The notes beneath the pieces were generated by a model that worked only from the letters and a program-made list of their open reading frames with translations, was not told the origin of the DNA and ran no database searches. Below, in pieces: positions 37,117 to 46,462 of a DNA stretch of 64,000 nt. The stretch's first letter is position 1, and the number at the start of each line of letters is the position of its first letter. The stretch comes from RPQJ01 sp963777725 (GTDB lineage: Bacteria; Pseudomonadota; Gammaproteobacteria; Steroidobacterales; Steroidobacteraceae): assembly GCA_963777725.1 (NCBI GenBank), contig CAVZRR010000003.1:124001-188000 (forward strand), read 5' to 3'. The position numbers and the translations under genes were made by a program.

Positions 37117-39205
37117 TCAAACCTTGCCGAAGCGTTCGCCGTCCCCGATCCAGCGGCGCAGCAAGGCCTCTATGTTGGCCTGCGGGCCGCCCAGCATCAA
37201 ATCGGCCGCTCGCTGCACGCCGGGCAGCAGGTCCGCGTCGCGGACGAGATCGGCCACCCGCAGCTGCATCAGGCCGGTCTGGCGGGTGCCGAGCAGTTCC
37301 CCCGGGCCGCGCAGCTCGAGGTCGCGCCGCGCGACCTCGAAGCCGTCGTTGGTGTCGCGGAGCACGCCCAGCCGCTCGCGCGCGATCGGCGTGAGCGGGG
37401 CGGCGAACAACAGCACGCAGGTGCTTTCCTCCGCGCCGCGCCCGACCCGGCCGCGCAGCTGGTGCAGCTGCGCGAGCCCCATCCGCTCGGCATTCTCGAT
37501 GATCATCAGGCTCGCCTCGGGCACGTCCACGCCCACTTCGATGACCGTGGTCGCGACCAGCAGGTCGAGCCGTCCTGCCTTGAACGCCGCCATCACCGCG
37601 TCCTTGCGCGCGCCGGGCATGCGCCCGTGCACCAGCCCGATGCGCACGCCGGGCAGTGCGGCCGCCAGCGCTGCGGCGGTTTCCTCGGCGGCCTGGTGCC
37701 GGACCACGTCCGATTCGTCGATCAGCGGGCACACCCAGTACGCCCGCCGGCCCGACCGGCAAGCCGCGTCGATCCGCGCGACCACCTCGTCGCGACGGGT
37801 ATCGGGCAGGACGACGGTGCGTACCGGCGTGCGTCCGGGCGGCAGTTCGTCGATGACCGAGACGTCGAGGTCCGCATACGCAGTCATCGCGAGCGTGCGC
37901 GGGATCGGCGTGGCCGTCATGACGAGCTGGTGCGGATAGCGCCCGTCCGCCAGCCCTTTTTCGCGCAACTGGACCCGCTGGTGCACGCCGAAGCGATGCT
38001 GCTCGTCGACGATGACGAGCGCGAGGCGGGCGAAACCGACGCCCTCCTGGAACAACGCGTGCGTGCCCACGGCGACCTGCACCGCACCGCTCGACAGGTC
38101 CTGCAGCAGCGCAGCACGCGCCCGGCCGGTCAACCGCCCCGTCAGCAGGCCCACGCGCACGCCGAGCGGCTCGAGCCAGCCGAGGAAGTTCCGCGCGTGC
38201 TGCTCTGCGAGCAATTCCGTCGGAGCCATGACGGCCGCCTGCGCACCGTGCTCGACGGCACGCAGCGCCGCGAGTGCCGCGACCACGGTCTTGCCGGAGC
38301 CGACGTCGCCCTGCACGAGCCGCATCATCGGGTGCTCGTGCGCGAGGTCCCGCGCGATTTCCTGCCAGACCCGACGCTGCGCACCGGTGAGCTGGAACGG
38401 CCAGGCGTCCGAGACATCGTTCGACGAGGTCCGTGCGTGCCGGCAACGGCCACGCGTGGTCGCGATCCGCCTCCTGGCGCAGCAGCCGCAGGCTGATCTG
38501 GTGCGCGAGCAGCTCCTCGAACGCGAGACGCCGCTGCGCCGGGTGCCGGCCCTCGTTCAACGCGGTGATGTCGGCGTCCGGCGGCGGCCGGTGCACGTAG
38601 CGGAGCGCGGCCTCGAGCGACGGCAGCCCGACCGTGCCGAGCACGTCCGGCGCCACCCAGTCGCGCAGGCCGCCGCCCGTCAGTTGCGCCAACGCCTGCC
38701 CCGTCAGCATGCGCATGCGCCCCTGCTGCACGCCCTCCGTCGTCGGATACACCGGGGTCAGGCTGTCGTCCGCCTGCGTCCCCGCGCCGGGCGTGACCTG
38801 CCGGTACTCCGGGTGCACGATCTCGAGGCCGCCCGGGCCGAGGCGCGCTTCGCCGAAGCAGCGCAGGCGGGCGCCGCGCGTCAGCGCCGCCTGCTGGGCG
38901 GCCGAGAAATGGAAGAAGCGCAGCGTCAGGAAGCCCGAGCCGTCGGTGATCCGGCAGAGCAGGGCGCGACGCTTGCGGAACACGACCTCGGCGAGCTGGA
39001 TCTCGCCCTCGATGACCGCGCGGTCGCCGGTGCGCAGCGTGCCGATGGGGACGACCCGGGTGCGGTCCTCGTAGCGCAGCGGCAGGTGGAACAGCAGGTC
39101 CTGCACGGTGCGCAGGCCGAGCCGCTCGAGCGTCGCGGCCAGGCTCGGTCCGACACCGCGCAGGCTGGTGACGGGCCGCTCGTCGAGCGGCTGCGCCGGG
39201 TTCAC
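37117..39205 (-). CDS. recG: ATP-dependent DNA helicase RecG (frameshifted)
   Basis: Branch-migrating helicase that remodels stalled forks and Holliday junctions. ATG at 39205; the N-terminal wedge/OB domain is intact (LRGVGPSLAATLERLGL, FHLPLRYEDRT). One frameshift at about 38412-38425 separates it from the helicase core, which continues with DAWPFQLTGAQRRVW, Walker A GDVGSGKT, APTELLAEQHA, DEQHRFGVHQR, TATPIPRTLA and RGRVGRG. Total corresponds to 696 residues against 693 in E. coli. Taken literally the gene is split; the conservation of both halves suggests a consensus error. Confidence 0.93.
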
Positions 39206-39579
39206 AACTCGAGGATGCCGTCCATCTCGACGGCGGCGCCGCGCGGCAGGGCCGCGACCCCCACCGCCGCGCGCGCCGGGTACGGCTGGCTGAAGTATTC
39301 GGCCATGACGCGGTTGACGAGCGCGAAGTGCGCGAGATCGGTCAGGTACACGGTCAGCTTGACCACGTGCGAGAGATCGCCGCCCGCCGCCTGCGCCACC
39401 GCGAGCAGGTTGTCGAACACCCGCCGCACCTGCGCTTCCATGTCGCCCGTGACCAGTTCGCCCGTCGCCGGGTCGAGCGGGATCTGCCCGGACAGGTAGA
39501 CCGTGCTGCCCGCGCGGATCGCCTGCGAGTACGTGCCGATGGCTTGCGGGGCGTGCGGTGTGGCGATGGGAGTGCGCAT
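39202..39579 (-). CDS. ridA: RidA family reactive enamine/imine deaminase
   Basis: Cytosolic trimeric deaminase that hydrolyses reactive 2-aminoacrylate and related enamines. 125 residues with the family hallmarks IGTYSQAI, YLSGQIPLDPATGELV, DLSHVVKLTVYLTDL and the C-terminal GVAALPRGAAVEMDGI, which carries the Arg used for carboxylate binding. ATG at 39579; the stop overlaps the recG start as ATGA. The usual neighbour of spoT and recG in gammaproteobacteria. Confidence 0.94.
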   Translation of the reverse strand: MRTPIATPHAPQAIGTYSQAIRAGSTVYLSGQIPLDPATGELVTGDMEAQVRRVFDNLLAVAQAAGGDLSHVVKLTVYLTDLAHFALVNRVMAEYFSQPYPARAAVGVAALPRGAAVEMDGILEL

Positions 39580-39614
39580 GTGGGGTCCAGTGGGGTGGTG
39601 AATGGATAGTTTAA

Positions 39615-39740
39615 GGGGATGGGGGATGGGGGATAGGGGATCGTAAGAGGTGCGGTGGCACCCAGGGATTGCAGATCAACTCCGCACCCGGAATCTGCTG
39701 CCCCTCTGACTATCCCCCATCCCCTATCCCCCATCCCCTC
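39615..39740. repeat. Inverted (GGGGATN)4 heptamer element, copy B
   Basis: Left arm 39615-39650 (GGGGATG, GGGGATG, GGGGATA, GGGGATC, then GTAAGAGG). Right arm 39702-39740 (CCTCTGAC, then TATCCCC/CATCCCC units). The central 51 nt has no similarity to the other copies. It lies between the spoT 3' end and the ridA 5' end, both on the minus strand. Confidence 0.87.
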
Positions 39741-39756
39741 GCGTGACGCTTACGCG

Positions 39757-41910
39757 TCACGCCAAGGTCCGCGTCACCTTCAGCACCTCCGGCATGCCGC
39801 GGATCGCGCGGATCACGCGGGCGAGGTGGCGCCGGTCGTGGACGAGCAACTCGAAGATCAGCGTCGAGGTGTCGCTGTCGCGCTCGACGACCGACACGCG
39901 GTCGATGTTGGTCTGCGTGCCCGCGATCGCCGAAGCGACCTGCGCGAGCACGCCCATGCGGTTCGTCACCTCGATCTTGATCTCGACGTGGAAACTGCGA
40001 TCGGCGGCAGCCTGCCAGGTCACCGAGATCCACTTGTCCGGCTGCTTGCGGAACGACGACAGGTTGCCGCAGGCCTCGCGATGGATCACGACGCCGCGGC
40101 CGCTCGACAGGTTGGCGAGGATCGGGTCGTTCGGGATCGGGAAGCAGCAGCGCGCGTAGGTCACCACGAGGCCTTCCGTGCCCGCGATGGCCAGCGGACC
40201 CGCGGTGGCATCCACGGTCCCGTCACTCTCGCCCGGCAGCAGGCGCCGCGCCACGAACGGCGCGATGCGCTCGCCGAGCCCGATCTTCTCGAAGAGTTCG
40301 TCCTCGGCGCGCAGGCCGAGGTCGCGCACCAGCGCGTCGATGGTTTCCGCGGGCACCTTGCGCAGGCTGAGCGAGAACTCCTCGAGCGCCTGGTTGAGCA
40401 GCCGGCGGCCGAGGTCCACGGCCTCGGAGCGCTTCAGGTTCTTCAGGTACTGGCGGATCGCCGCGCGCGCCTTGGCCGTGACCACGAAGTTGACCCAGGA
40501 TGGATTCGGCGTGGCGCCCTTGGCCGTGATGATCTCGACGGTCTGGCCGTTGCGCAGCGGCGTGCGCAACGGCACGAGGCGGCGATCGACCTTGGCGGCG
40601 ACGCAGCGGTTGCCGACGTCCGTGTGCACCGCGTAGGCGAAGTCGACGCAGGTCGAGCCGCGCGGCAGTCGGCGGATGTCACCCTTCGGCGTGAACACGT
40701 AGACCTTGTCCGGGAACAGGTCGACCTTGACGCTTTCGAGGAACTCCTCGGAGTTGCCGCCCTGCTGGATCTCGACCAGCTGCTGCAACCACTCTCGCGC
40801 TCGCTCGCTGTACGAGCGGACCGAATCGTCGCCCTCCTTGTACTGCCAGTGGGCGGCGATGCCGGACTCGGCGACGTGGTGCATTTCCTCGGTGCGGATC
40901 TGCACCTCGATCGGCATGCCGTTCGGGCCGAACAGCGTCGTGTGCAGCGACTGGTAGCCGTTCGCGCGCGGGATCGCGATGTAGTCCTTGAAGCGTCCCG
41001 GCATCGGCTTGTAGACGCCGTGGACGACGCCGAGCGTGCGATAGCAGGTGTCCGCGTCGCGGACGATGATGCGGAACCCGTAGACGTCGACGATCTCGGC
41101 GAGCGAGACTTTCTTGCGCCGCATCTTCTGGTAGATGCTGTAGACGTCCTTCTCACGGCCCTCGATGCGGGCCGGCACCGCGGCCTTTTCGAGCGCCGCC
41201 TCGAGCGCGTGCGTGATGCGGCCGACGAACTGCTTCTGGTTGCCCTTGGCCTTGCGGACCGCAGACTCGATGACCTTGTAGCGGCGCGGATAAAGCGAGC
41301 GGAAGCCGAGATCCTCGAGCTCGACCTTGATCGAGTGCATGCCGAGCCGGTTCGCGATCGGCGCGTAGATCTCGAGCGTTTCGCGCGCGATCGCGCGCCG
41401 CTTGGCCGGCGGCATCGCACCGAGCGTGCGCATGTTGTGCGTCCGGTCGGCGAGCTTGACCATGATGACGCGGATGTCCCGCACCATGGCGAGCAGCATC
41501 TTGCGGAAGCTCTCGGCCTGCGCCTCGGCGCGGCTCTTGAACTGGATCTGGTCGAGCTTGCTGACCCCGTCGACGAGCTCCGCGACCTCCACGCCGAAGC
41601 GGGTCGTGATCTCGTCCTTGACCGTCGGGGTGTCCTCCATGACGTCGTGGAGGATCGCGGCGATCAGCGTCTGGGCGTCGAGCCGCAGGTCGGCGAGCAG
41701 GTCGGCGACCGCGACCGGATGGGTGATGTAGGGCTGGCCCGACCGGCGGCGCTGGCCCTCGTGGGCCTGGAAGGCGAAGTCGTAGGCGGCCTGGATGCGC
41801 TCGACGTCCTCGGGCGGCAGGTAGCCCTCGAGCTTGTCGATCAGCTGGTTGATGCCGATGGACCGTCTTCCGTAGGGCAGCAGGCTGCGCAGGGAAGACG
41901 TGACGTCCAT
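39757..41910 (-). CDS. spoT: Bifunctional (p)ppGpp synthetase/hydrolase SpoT
   Basis: Controls stringent-response alarmone levels. 717 residues. The HD hydrolase domain has intact metal-binding residues (HEGQRRRSGQPYITHP, ILHDVMEDTP, VKLADRTHNMRTL), so it should hydrolyse ppGpp. The synthetase domain has GRFKDYIAIPRANGYQSLHTT and QIRTEEMHHVAESGIAAHW. TGS (VYVFTPKGDIRRLPRGSTCVDFAYAVHTDVG), a zinc-finger-like CCFPIPND region and a C-terminal ACT domain follow. A SpoT rather than RelA assignment rests on the intact HD residues and on the rpoZ-spoT neighbourhood. Confidence 0.96.
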   Translation of the reverse strand: MDVTSSLRSLLPYGRRSIGINQLIDKLEGYLPPEDVERIQAAYDFAFQAHEGQRRRSGQPYITHPVAVADLLADLRLDAQTLIAAILHDVMEDTPTVKDEITTRFGVEVAELVDGVSKLDQIQFKSRAEAQAESFRKMLLAMVRDIRVIMVKLADRTHNMRTLGAMPPAKRRAIARETLEIYAPIANRLGMHSIKVELEDLGFRSLYPRRYKVIESAVRKAKGNQKQFVGRITHALEAALEKAAVPARIEGREKDVYSIYQKMRRKKVSLAEIVDVYGFRIIVRDADTCYRTLGVVHGVYKPMPGRFKDYIAIPRANGYQSLHTTLFGPNGMPIEVQIRTEEMHHVAESGIAAHWQYKEGDDSVRSYSERAREWLQQLVEIQQGGNSEEFLESVKVDLFPDKVYVFTPKGDIRRLPRGSTCVDFAYAVHTDVGNRCVAAKVDRRLVPLRTPLRNGQTVEIITAKGATPNPSWVNFVVTAKARAAIRQYLKNLKRSEAVDLGRRLLNQALEEFSLSLRKVPAETIDALVRDLGLRAEDELFEKIGLGERIAPFVARRLLPGESDGTVDATAGPLAIAGTEGLVVTYARCCFPIPNDPILANLSSGRGVVIHREACGNLSSFRKQPDKWISVTWQAAADRSFHVEIKIEVTNRMGVLAQVASAIAGTQTNIDRVSVVERDSDTSTLIFELLVHDRRHLARVIRAIRGMPEVLKVTRTLA

Positions 41911-41933
41911 GGCTGGGAGGCTCCGGCCCGGGT

Positions 41934-42212
41934 TCAGTCTCCCAGCCCGATCTGGGGCGCGCGCAGCTCGCCCATGAACTCGGGCTCGGGGATGAATTCC
42001 TGCGGGGGACGGTCGGGCTCCTCGAGGATCTCCAGGCCCACGTGACCGGACGCGATCTCGCGCAGCGCCAGCACCGTCGGCTTGTCGTTCGACCAGTCGA
42101 GCGTCGGCTCGGCCCCGTTCGCCAGCTTGCGGGCGCGCTTCGACGCGACCAGCACCAGCTGGAACAGGTTGGGAACGTTCTTCAGGCAGTCTTCGACGGT
42201 AATGCGGGCCAT
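41934..42212 (-). CDS. rpoZ: DNA-directed RNA polymerase omega subunit
   Basis: Small subunit that supports RNA polymerase assembly and, in proteobacteria, forms part of a ppGpp site, which fits its place beside spoT. 92 residues with MARITVEDCLKNVPNLFQLVLVASKRARKL and KPTVLALREIASGHV. ATG at 42212. 23 nt before spoT. Confidence 0.96.
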   Translation of the reverse strand: MARITVEDCLKNVPNLFQLVLVASKRARKLANGAEPTLDWSNDKPTVLALREIASGHVGLEILEEPDRPPQEFIPEPEFMGELRAPQIGLGD

Positions 42213-42263
42213 GGCGATCGGACGTTCAGTCTGCGAGGGACAAGGGGCGTAAGCATAGCAGGA

Positions 42264-42374
42264 AAGGGGGTAGGGGGTAGGGGATGGGGGATAGTGAAGA
42301 GAGGTCCGCGGTCGCTGCGACGGTGCAGCCGCTCGCCTCTTGACTATCCCCGATCCCCTATCCCCTATCCCCTT
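42264..42374. repeat. Inverted (GGGGATN)4 heptamer element, copy C
   Basis: Left arm 42264-42304 (two GGGGGTA units, then GGGGATG, GGGGATA, GTGAAGAGAGG). Right arm 42336-42374 (CCTCTTGAC, then TATCCCC/GATCCCC units). It lies between rpoZ and gmk. The right arm extends into gmk and encodes the last Gly-Asp-Arg-Gly codons and the stop. Confidence 0.87.
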
Positions 42375-43002
42375 CCGTCAGCTCGGCCGCCAGCTTCTCC
42401 AGCGCCGCCGCCCGATCGGCGCCTCCGCGCTGCGGCGCCCCAGCCACGATCGCCTCGAGCTCACCGAGCGCCCGCTCGAAATCGTCGTTGACGACGACGC
42501 GGTCGAATTCGCGCCAGTGGGCCATGTCCGACGCGGCGTCGCGCAGCCGCCGCTGGATGACCTCCTCGGTGTCGGTGCCCCGGCCGCGCAACCGGCGCTC
42601 GAGCTCGGCCCGCGACGGCGGCAGGATGAAGATCGAGACGCACTCGGGCAGCGCGCGGCGCACCTGCGCGGCGCCCTGCCAGTCGATCTCGAGGATCAGG
42701 TCCTGGCCACCGGACAGCGACTGGTCCACCTGGCCACGGGACGTGCCGTAGCTGTTGTCGAAGACCGTGGCATGCTCGAGGAACTCTCCGGCATCGACCA
42801 TGCGGGAGAACTCGTCCTTGCCGACGAAGAAATAGTCGCGACCGTGCTCTTCGGTTGGCCGCCGCGCGCGGGTCGTGTAGGAGATCGAGAAGCGCAGCGC
42901 GGGCACGCGCTCCATCAAAGCGCGGACCAGCGAGGTCTTGCCGGCCCCGGACGGCGCCGCGATGACGAAGAGCCGCCCGCGGCGGCCGGTGTGGTCTTTC
43001 AA
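42358..43002 (-). CDS. gmk: Guanylate kinase
   Basis: Phosphorylates GMP to GDP. 214 residues with P-loop APSGAGKTSL near residues 16-25, the GMP-binding segment SISYTTRARRPTEEHGRDYFFV, EHATVFDNSYGT and LILEIDWQGAAQVR. The start is TTG at 43002 because no ATG or GTG precedes the P-loop at the right distance. The final residues after KLAAELTEG are encoded by repeat copy C, so the stop codon is supplied by a mobile-like repeat. Confidence 0.94.
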   Translation of the reverse strand: MKDHTGRRGRLFVIAAPSGAGKTSLVRALMERVPALRFSISYTTRARRPTEEHGRDYFFVGKDEFSRMVDAGEFLEHATVFDNSYGTSRGQVDQSLSGGQDLILEIDWQGAAQVRRALPECVSIFILPPSRAELERRLRGRGTDTEEVIQRRLRDAASDMAHWREFDRVVVNDDFERALGELEAIVAGAPQRGGADRAAALEKLAAELTEGDRG

Positions 43003-43155
43003 TGTCCTGGACCTGGTGAATTATGTCGTGTGGCGCCGCGCAAGATCGCGCCTGCTGTGGGGAACAGGCGCGAGGTTGCCCCAAAAACCGAACGCACGTC
43101 ACAAATATGCCAGCACCGGCCGAAATGTGATGCGGTACTCAGTACGCTGTCCGGC

Positions 43156-43356
43156 ATGGGCAACATGGGTAAGGTACGGCGTGTCGTCAGGGAAGCGGTG
43201 GCCGTTTTGGTGGACGAACTCGGCTCCGACGGCGCGGCTCGTCTGCTCGAGCGTGCGGCGGCGCAACTGCGGGGCACGGCTTACAAGCCCGATCAGATGA
43301 CCACACGCGAGGAAAAGCCGACGAAGGACCGGCCGAGAACGGCCGCGAACGGTTGA
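43156..43356 (+). CDS. Small hypothetical protein
   Basis: Possible 66-residue protein, ATG at 43156 with a second ATG three codons in. The sequence has an amphipathic helical middle (VRREAV-like VVREAVAVLVDELGSDGAARLLERAAAQL) and a polar, Lys/Arg/Thr-rich tail. No family is recognised and no clear Shine-Dalgarno is seen. The upstream 100 nt is slightly more AT-rich than its surroundings. It is convergent with yicC, 7 nt apart, and divergent from gmk. It could be a chance frame in GC-rich DNA. Confidence 0.35.
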   Translation: MGNMGKVRRVVREAVAVLVDELGSDGAARLLERAAAQLRGTAYKPDQMTTREEKPTKDRPRTAANG

Positions 43357-43363
43357 TCCTCGC

Positions 43364-44233
43364 CTATTCGACGTTCTGCACCTGTTCGCGCATCTGCTCG
43401 ATCAGCACTTTCATGTCGACCGCCGCCCGCGTCATCTCGACATCCTGCGACTTCGACGACAGCGTATTGGCTTCGCGGTTGAATTCCTGCATCAGGAAAT
43501 CGAGGCGCCGTCCGGCGGGCTCCGTCGAATCGAGCACCTGCAGCGTCTCGGTCAGGTGGCTGCCCACCCGGTCGAGTTCCTCCTCGACGTCCATCTTGTA
43601 CGCGAGCAGCACGATCTCCTGCTCGAGCCGCTCCGGATCCACTTGCGTGCCGAGTTGCGCCACGCGCTCGGCGACGCGCGCGCGGATCCGCGCGGACAGT
43701 TCGGGCAACTTCGCGCGCAGCGTCGCGACGATCTCCCGCAATGCCTCGCAACGCTGCACCAGCATCTCGCGGATGCGGGCGCCCTCGCGCGCGCGCGCGT
43801 CGTTGAGGTCGGCAGCGGTCTCGCGCAGCAACGCTGTCGCCTCGGCGGCCAGGGGCGAGATGTCGCGCTCCGTCTCGCGGATCACGCCGGGCCAGCGCAG
43901 CACGTCGAGCGGATCGATGACGCCCGCCGCGCCACCGGCAATCCGGTTCACGTCGGCCGCGCGCGTGAGCAGTTGCTCGGCCAGCGCAGTATTGAGTTCC
44001 AGTGCGGCGACCGTAGCCGTCGAGCCGCGCAGGTAGACGCCTGCATCGACCTTGCCGCGACGAAGCAGGCTGCCGAGGATCTGGCGAGCGTCGCCCTCGA
44101 GTCCGCGGAGATCGTCGGGCAGGCGCAGCGACAGCTCGAGGTAGCGGTGATTGACCGAGCGCAACTCGCAGGTGAGCGTGCCCCACGGCCCCTGGCGCTC
44201 GCGCCGCGCGAAGCCGGTCATGCTGCGGATCAT
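43364..44233 (-). CDS. yicC: YicC family protein (putative endoribonuclease)
   Basis: 289 residues with the YicC N-terminus MIRSMTGFARRE, NHRYLELSLRLPDDLR, and the C-terminal DUF1732 block (EELDRVGSHL, GRRLDFLMQEFNREANTLSSKSQD). E. coli YicC has been reported to act in RNA decay. ATG at 44233, divergent from the phosphatase gene with 58 nt between them. In E. coli yicC is likewise divergent from rph. Confidence 0.94.
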   Translation of the reverse strand: MIRSMTGFARRERQGPWGTLTCELRSVNHRYLELSLRLPDDLRGLEGDARQILGSLLRRGKVDAGVYLRGSTATVAALELNTALAEQLLTRAADVNRIAGGAAGVIDPLDVLRWPGVIRETERDISPLAAEATALLRETAADLNDARAREGARIREMLVQRCEALREIVATLRAKLPELSARIRARVAERVAQLGTQVDPERLEQEIVLLAYKMDVEEELDRVGSHLTETLQVLDSTEPAGRRLDFLMQEFNREANTLSSKSQDVEMTRAAVDMKVLIEQMREQVQNVE

Positions 44234-44291
44234 GGCGGTGTCCCACTTACGCGCAGATTGCGCGGGTGTTATAAAACGCGCCGGAGTTTAC

Positions 44292-45066
44292 ATGAGAACA
44301 GGCGTGCCGGAGCGACCCTTGCAGATCGAGCACGCGGACTTGAGCCTCCTCGGGCATCGCGAAGAAAACCAGGATCGTGTGGCGATCGCGATCGGCGACG
44401 ACGCGGTGTTTCTCGCCGTCGTGGACGGCATGGGCGGCCATGCCGACGGCGCCCGTGCTGCCGAGGTCGCGATCCGCACGATGATCGAGCAGTTCTGGGA
44501 GGCGAGCCGGCCGCTGTTCGATCCGGACGGCTTCCTGCATCTCACGCTCGGTCTCGCGCACGAAGCCGTGGTGGCGCTCGGCCGTGGCTTGCCGCAGGAA
44601 GTCCGGCCGCGCGCGACCTGCGCGGCCTGCGTGGTCCAGGGCTCGAACGCGTACTGGGCGCACATCGGCGACAGCCGCGTCTACATGTTGCGTGGTGGCC
44701 GGATCCTCGAGCGCACCCGCGACCACAGCCACGTCGAATTGCTGCTGCGCTCGGGCCGGATCACCGAGCAGCAGGCCCACGATCACCCGATGCGCAATTA
44801 CGTCGAGTGCTGCATCGGCGGCGATCCGGCGCTGCCCGAGATGTCGCTCGGCGGCCGGCGCGCGCTGCGAGCCGGGCGACGTGGTGCTGTTGTGCTCCGA
44901 TGGATTGTGGGGCGGGCTGACGGACGAGCAGATCGCGGAGCTCGGGCAGGGCGCCGAGCGCGGATTGCCCGACCGGCTCGCCGACCTCGGCGCGCGCGCC
45001 GTGCTGGCGAACGCGCCCTTCGCCGACAACACCACGGCGGCGGCCGTGCGCTGGCTCGCGCGCTGA
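44292..45066 (+). CDS. PP2C-family serine/threonine phosphatase (frameshifted)
   Basis: Metal-dependent protein phosphatase of the Stp1/PppA type. ATG at 44292. Motifs in order are GHREENQDR, VDGMGGHADG (metal Asp), WAHIGDSRVYML and HSHVELLLRSGRIT. After a frameshift at about 44865-44880 within a GCGCGCGC run come LLCSDGLWGGLTDEQI and FADNTTAAAV. Corrected length about 257 residues, a single-domain phosphatase without a membrane anchor. No partner kinase is visible in the window. Probably co-transcribed with rph (26-nt gap). An AT-rich TATAAA at 44270-44275 may be part of its promoter. Confidence 0.88.
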
Positions 45067-45092
45067 GCGCGGCGGGCCGAGGAGAGCAGCGC

Positions 45093-45842
45093 TTGAGACC
45101 CAGCGGCCGCGCGCCGAACGAGTTACGCCCCATCCGGATCACGCGCGGCTTCACGCGCCATGCGGAAGGTTCCGTGCTGGTCGAGTTCGGCGGCACCCGC
45201 GTGCTGGTGACCGCGAGCGTGGAGGACGGCGTGCCGTCGTTCATGCGCGGCAAGGGCGAAGGCTGGATCACGGCGGAGTACGGCATGCTGCCGCGGGCCA
45301 CCCACACGCGATCCGCGCGCGAGGCCGCGCGCGGCAAGCAGAGCGGAAGGACGCTCGAGATCCAGCGCCTGATCGGACGTTCGCTGCGCGCCGTCGTCGA
45401 CCAGCGCGCGCTCGGCGAGCGCACCGTCACGCTCGATTGCGACGTGCTGCAGGCCGACGGCGGCACGCGCACCGCCGCGATCACGGGCGCCTATGTCGCG
45501 CTCGCCGATGCGATGGAGACGCTGCAGCGACGCCGCGCGATCGCCTCGAGCCCGCTGCACGGCCAGGTGGCAGCCGTCTCGGTCGGCATCGTCGCGGGCC
45601 GGCCGGTCGTCGACCTCGACTATGCCGAGGACTCCAGCGCCGAGACGGACATGAACGTCGTGATGAACAATGGCGGCGGTTTCATCGAGATCCAGGGCAC
45701 CGCCGAGGGGCACGCGTTCCGCCGCCACGAGCTCGACGAGCTGCTGAACCTCGCGGCCGAGTCCTGCCAGCGGCTGTTCGCGGCGCAGACCGAGGCGCTG
45801 CAGACGCCGTTGCCCGAAGAGGCCGGCCGGCCGCGGCGGTGA
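45093..45842 (+). CDS. rph: Ribonuclease PH
   Basis: Phosphorolytic 3'-exoribonuclease maturing tRNA 3' ends. 249 residues. The start is TTG at 45093 with a strong GAGGAGAG Shine-Dalgarno 8 nt upstream, giving the family N-terminus (M)RPSGRAPNELRPIRI. Core segments: GWITAEYGMLPRATHTR, GRTLEIQRLIGRSLRA, DCDVLQADGGTRTA and ETDMNVVM. Stop overlaps the rdgB GTG. Confidence 0.96.
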   Translation: MRPSGRAPNELRPIRITRGFTRHAEGSVLVEFGGTRVLVTASVEDGVPSFMRGKGEGWITAEYGMLPRATHTRSAREAARGKQSGRTLEIQRLIGRSLRAVVDQRALGERTVTLDCDVLQADGGTRTAAITGAYVALADAMETLQRRRAIASSPLHGQVAAVSVGIVAGRPVVDLDYAEDSSAETDMNVVMNNGGGFIEIQGTAEGHAFRRHELDELLNLAAESCQRLFAAQTEALQTPLPEEAGRPRR

Positions 45843-46462
45843 TTCCCCGGGAGAGAGCGCTGCCGGCACGGCTGGTGCTCGCCACCGGCAACGCCGGCAA
45901 ATTGCGCGAGATGCGGGCGATCCTGGCGCCATGGGGCGTCGATGTGCGCCCGCAGTCCGAGTTCACGCGCGCGGCCGCCGACGAAACTGGCTTGAGCTTC
46001 GTCGAGAATGCGCTCCTCAAGGCGCGTTTTGCCGCGGAGGTCTCCGGCCTGTCCGCCATCGCGGACGATTCCGGTCTCGAGGTCGATGCGCTGCACGGTG
46101 CGCCCGGCATCTATTCGGCCCGGTACGCGGGACCGGGCGCGGACGACGTCGCCAACAACGACCGCTTGTTGCGCGACCTCGAGACGGTGCCCGACGCGGA
46201 GCGCACCGCGCGCTATCGTTGCGCGATGGTGTACCTGCGCTGGGCGCTGGATCCGGCACCGCTCGTCTGCCAGGCCAGCTGGGAAGGTCGTATCGGCCGC
46301 CTGCCGCGGGGCCGCGGCGGCTTCGGCTACGACCCGCTGTTCCTGGTCGGCGACGGTCCGCAGACGGCTGCGGAGCTCGAGGCGGCGCACAAGAACGAGA
46401 TCAGCCACCGCGGCCGGGCACTGCGAGCGCTGGTCGCGGAACTCGTCGGCGACGCGCCATGA
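45839..46462 (+). CDS. rdgB: XTP/dITP diphosphatase (RdgB/HAM1)
   Basis: House-cleaning pyrophosphatase that removes dITP, XTP and dHAPTP from the nucleotide pool. 207 residues from the GTG at 45839 (GTGA overlap with rph). Landmarks: VLATGNAGKLREM, ETGLSFVENALLKAR, ADDSGLEVDALHGAPGIYSARYAG, GGFGYDPLFLV and EKNEISHR-like KNEISHRGRAL. Usual rph-rdgB-hemW order. Confidence 0.96.
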   Translation: MIPRERALPARLVLATGNAGKLREMRAILAPWGVDVRPQSEFTRAAADETGLSFVENALLKARFAAEVSGLSAIADDSGLEVDALHGAPGIYSARYAGPGADDVANNDRLLRDLETVPDAERTARYRCAMVYLRWALDPAPLVCQASWEGRIGRLPRGRGGFGYDPLFLVGDGPQTAAELEAAHKNEISHRGRALRALVAELVGDAP

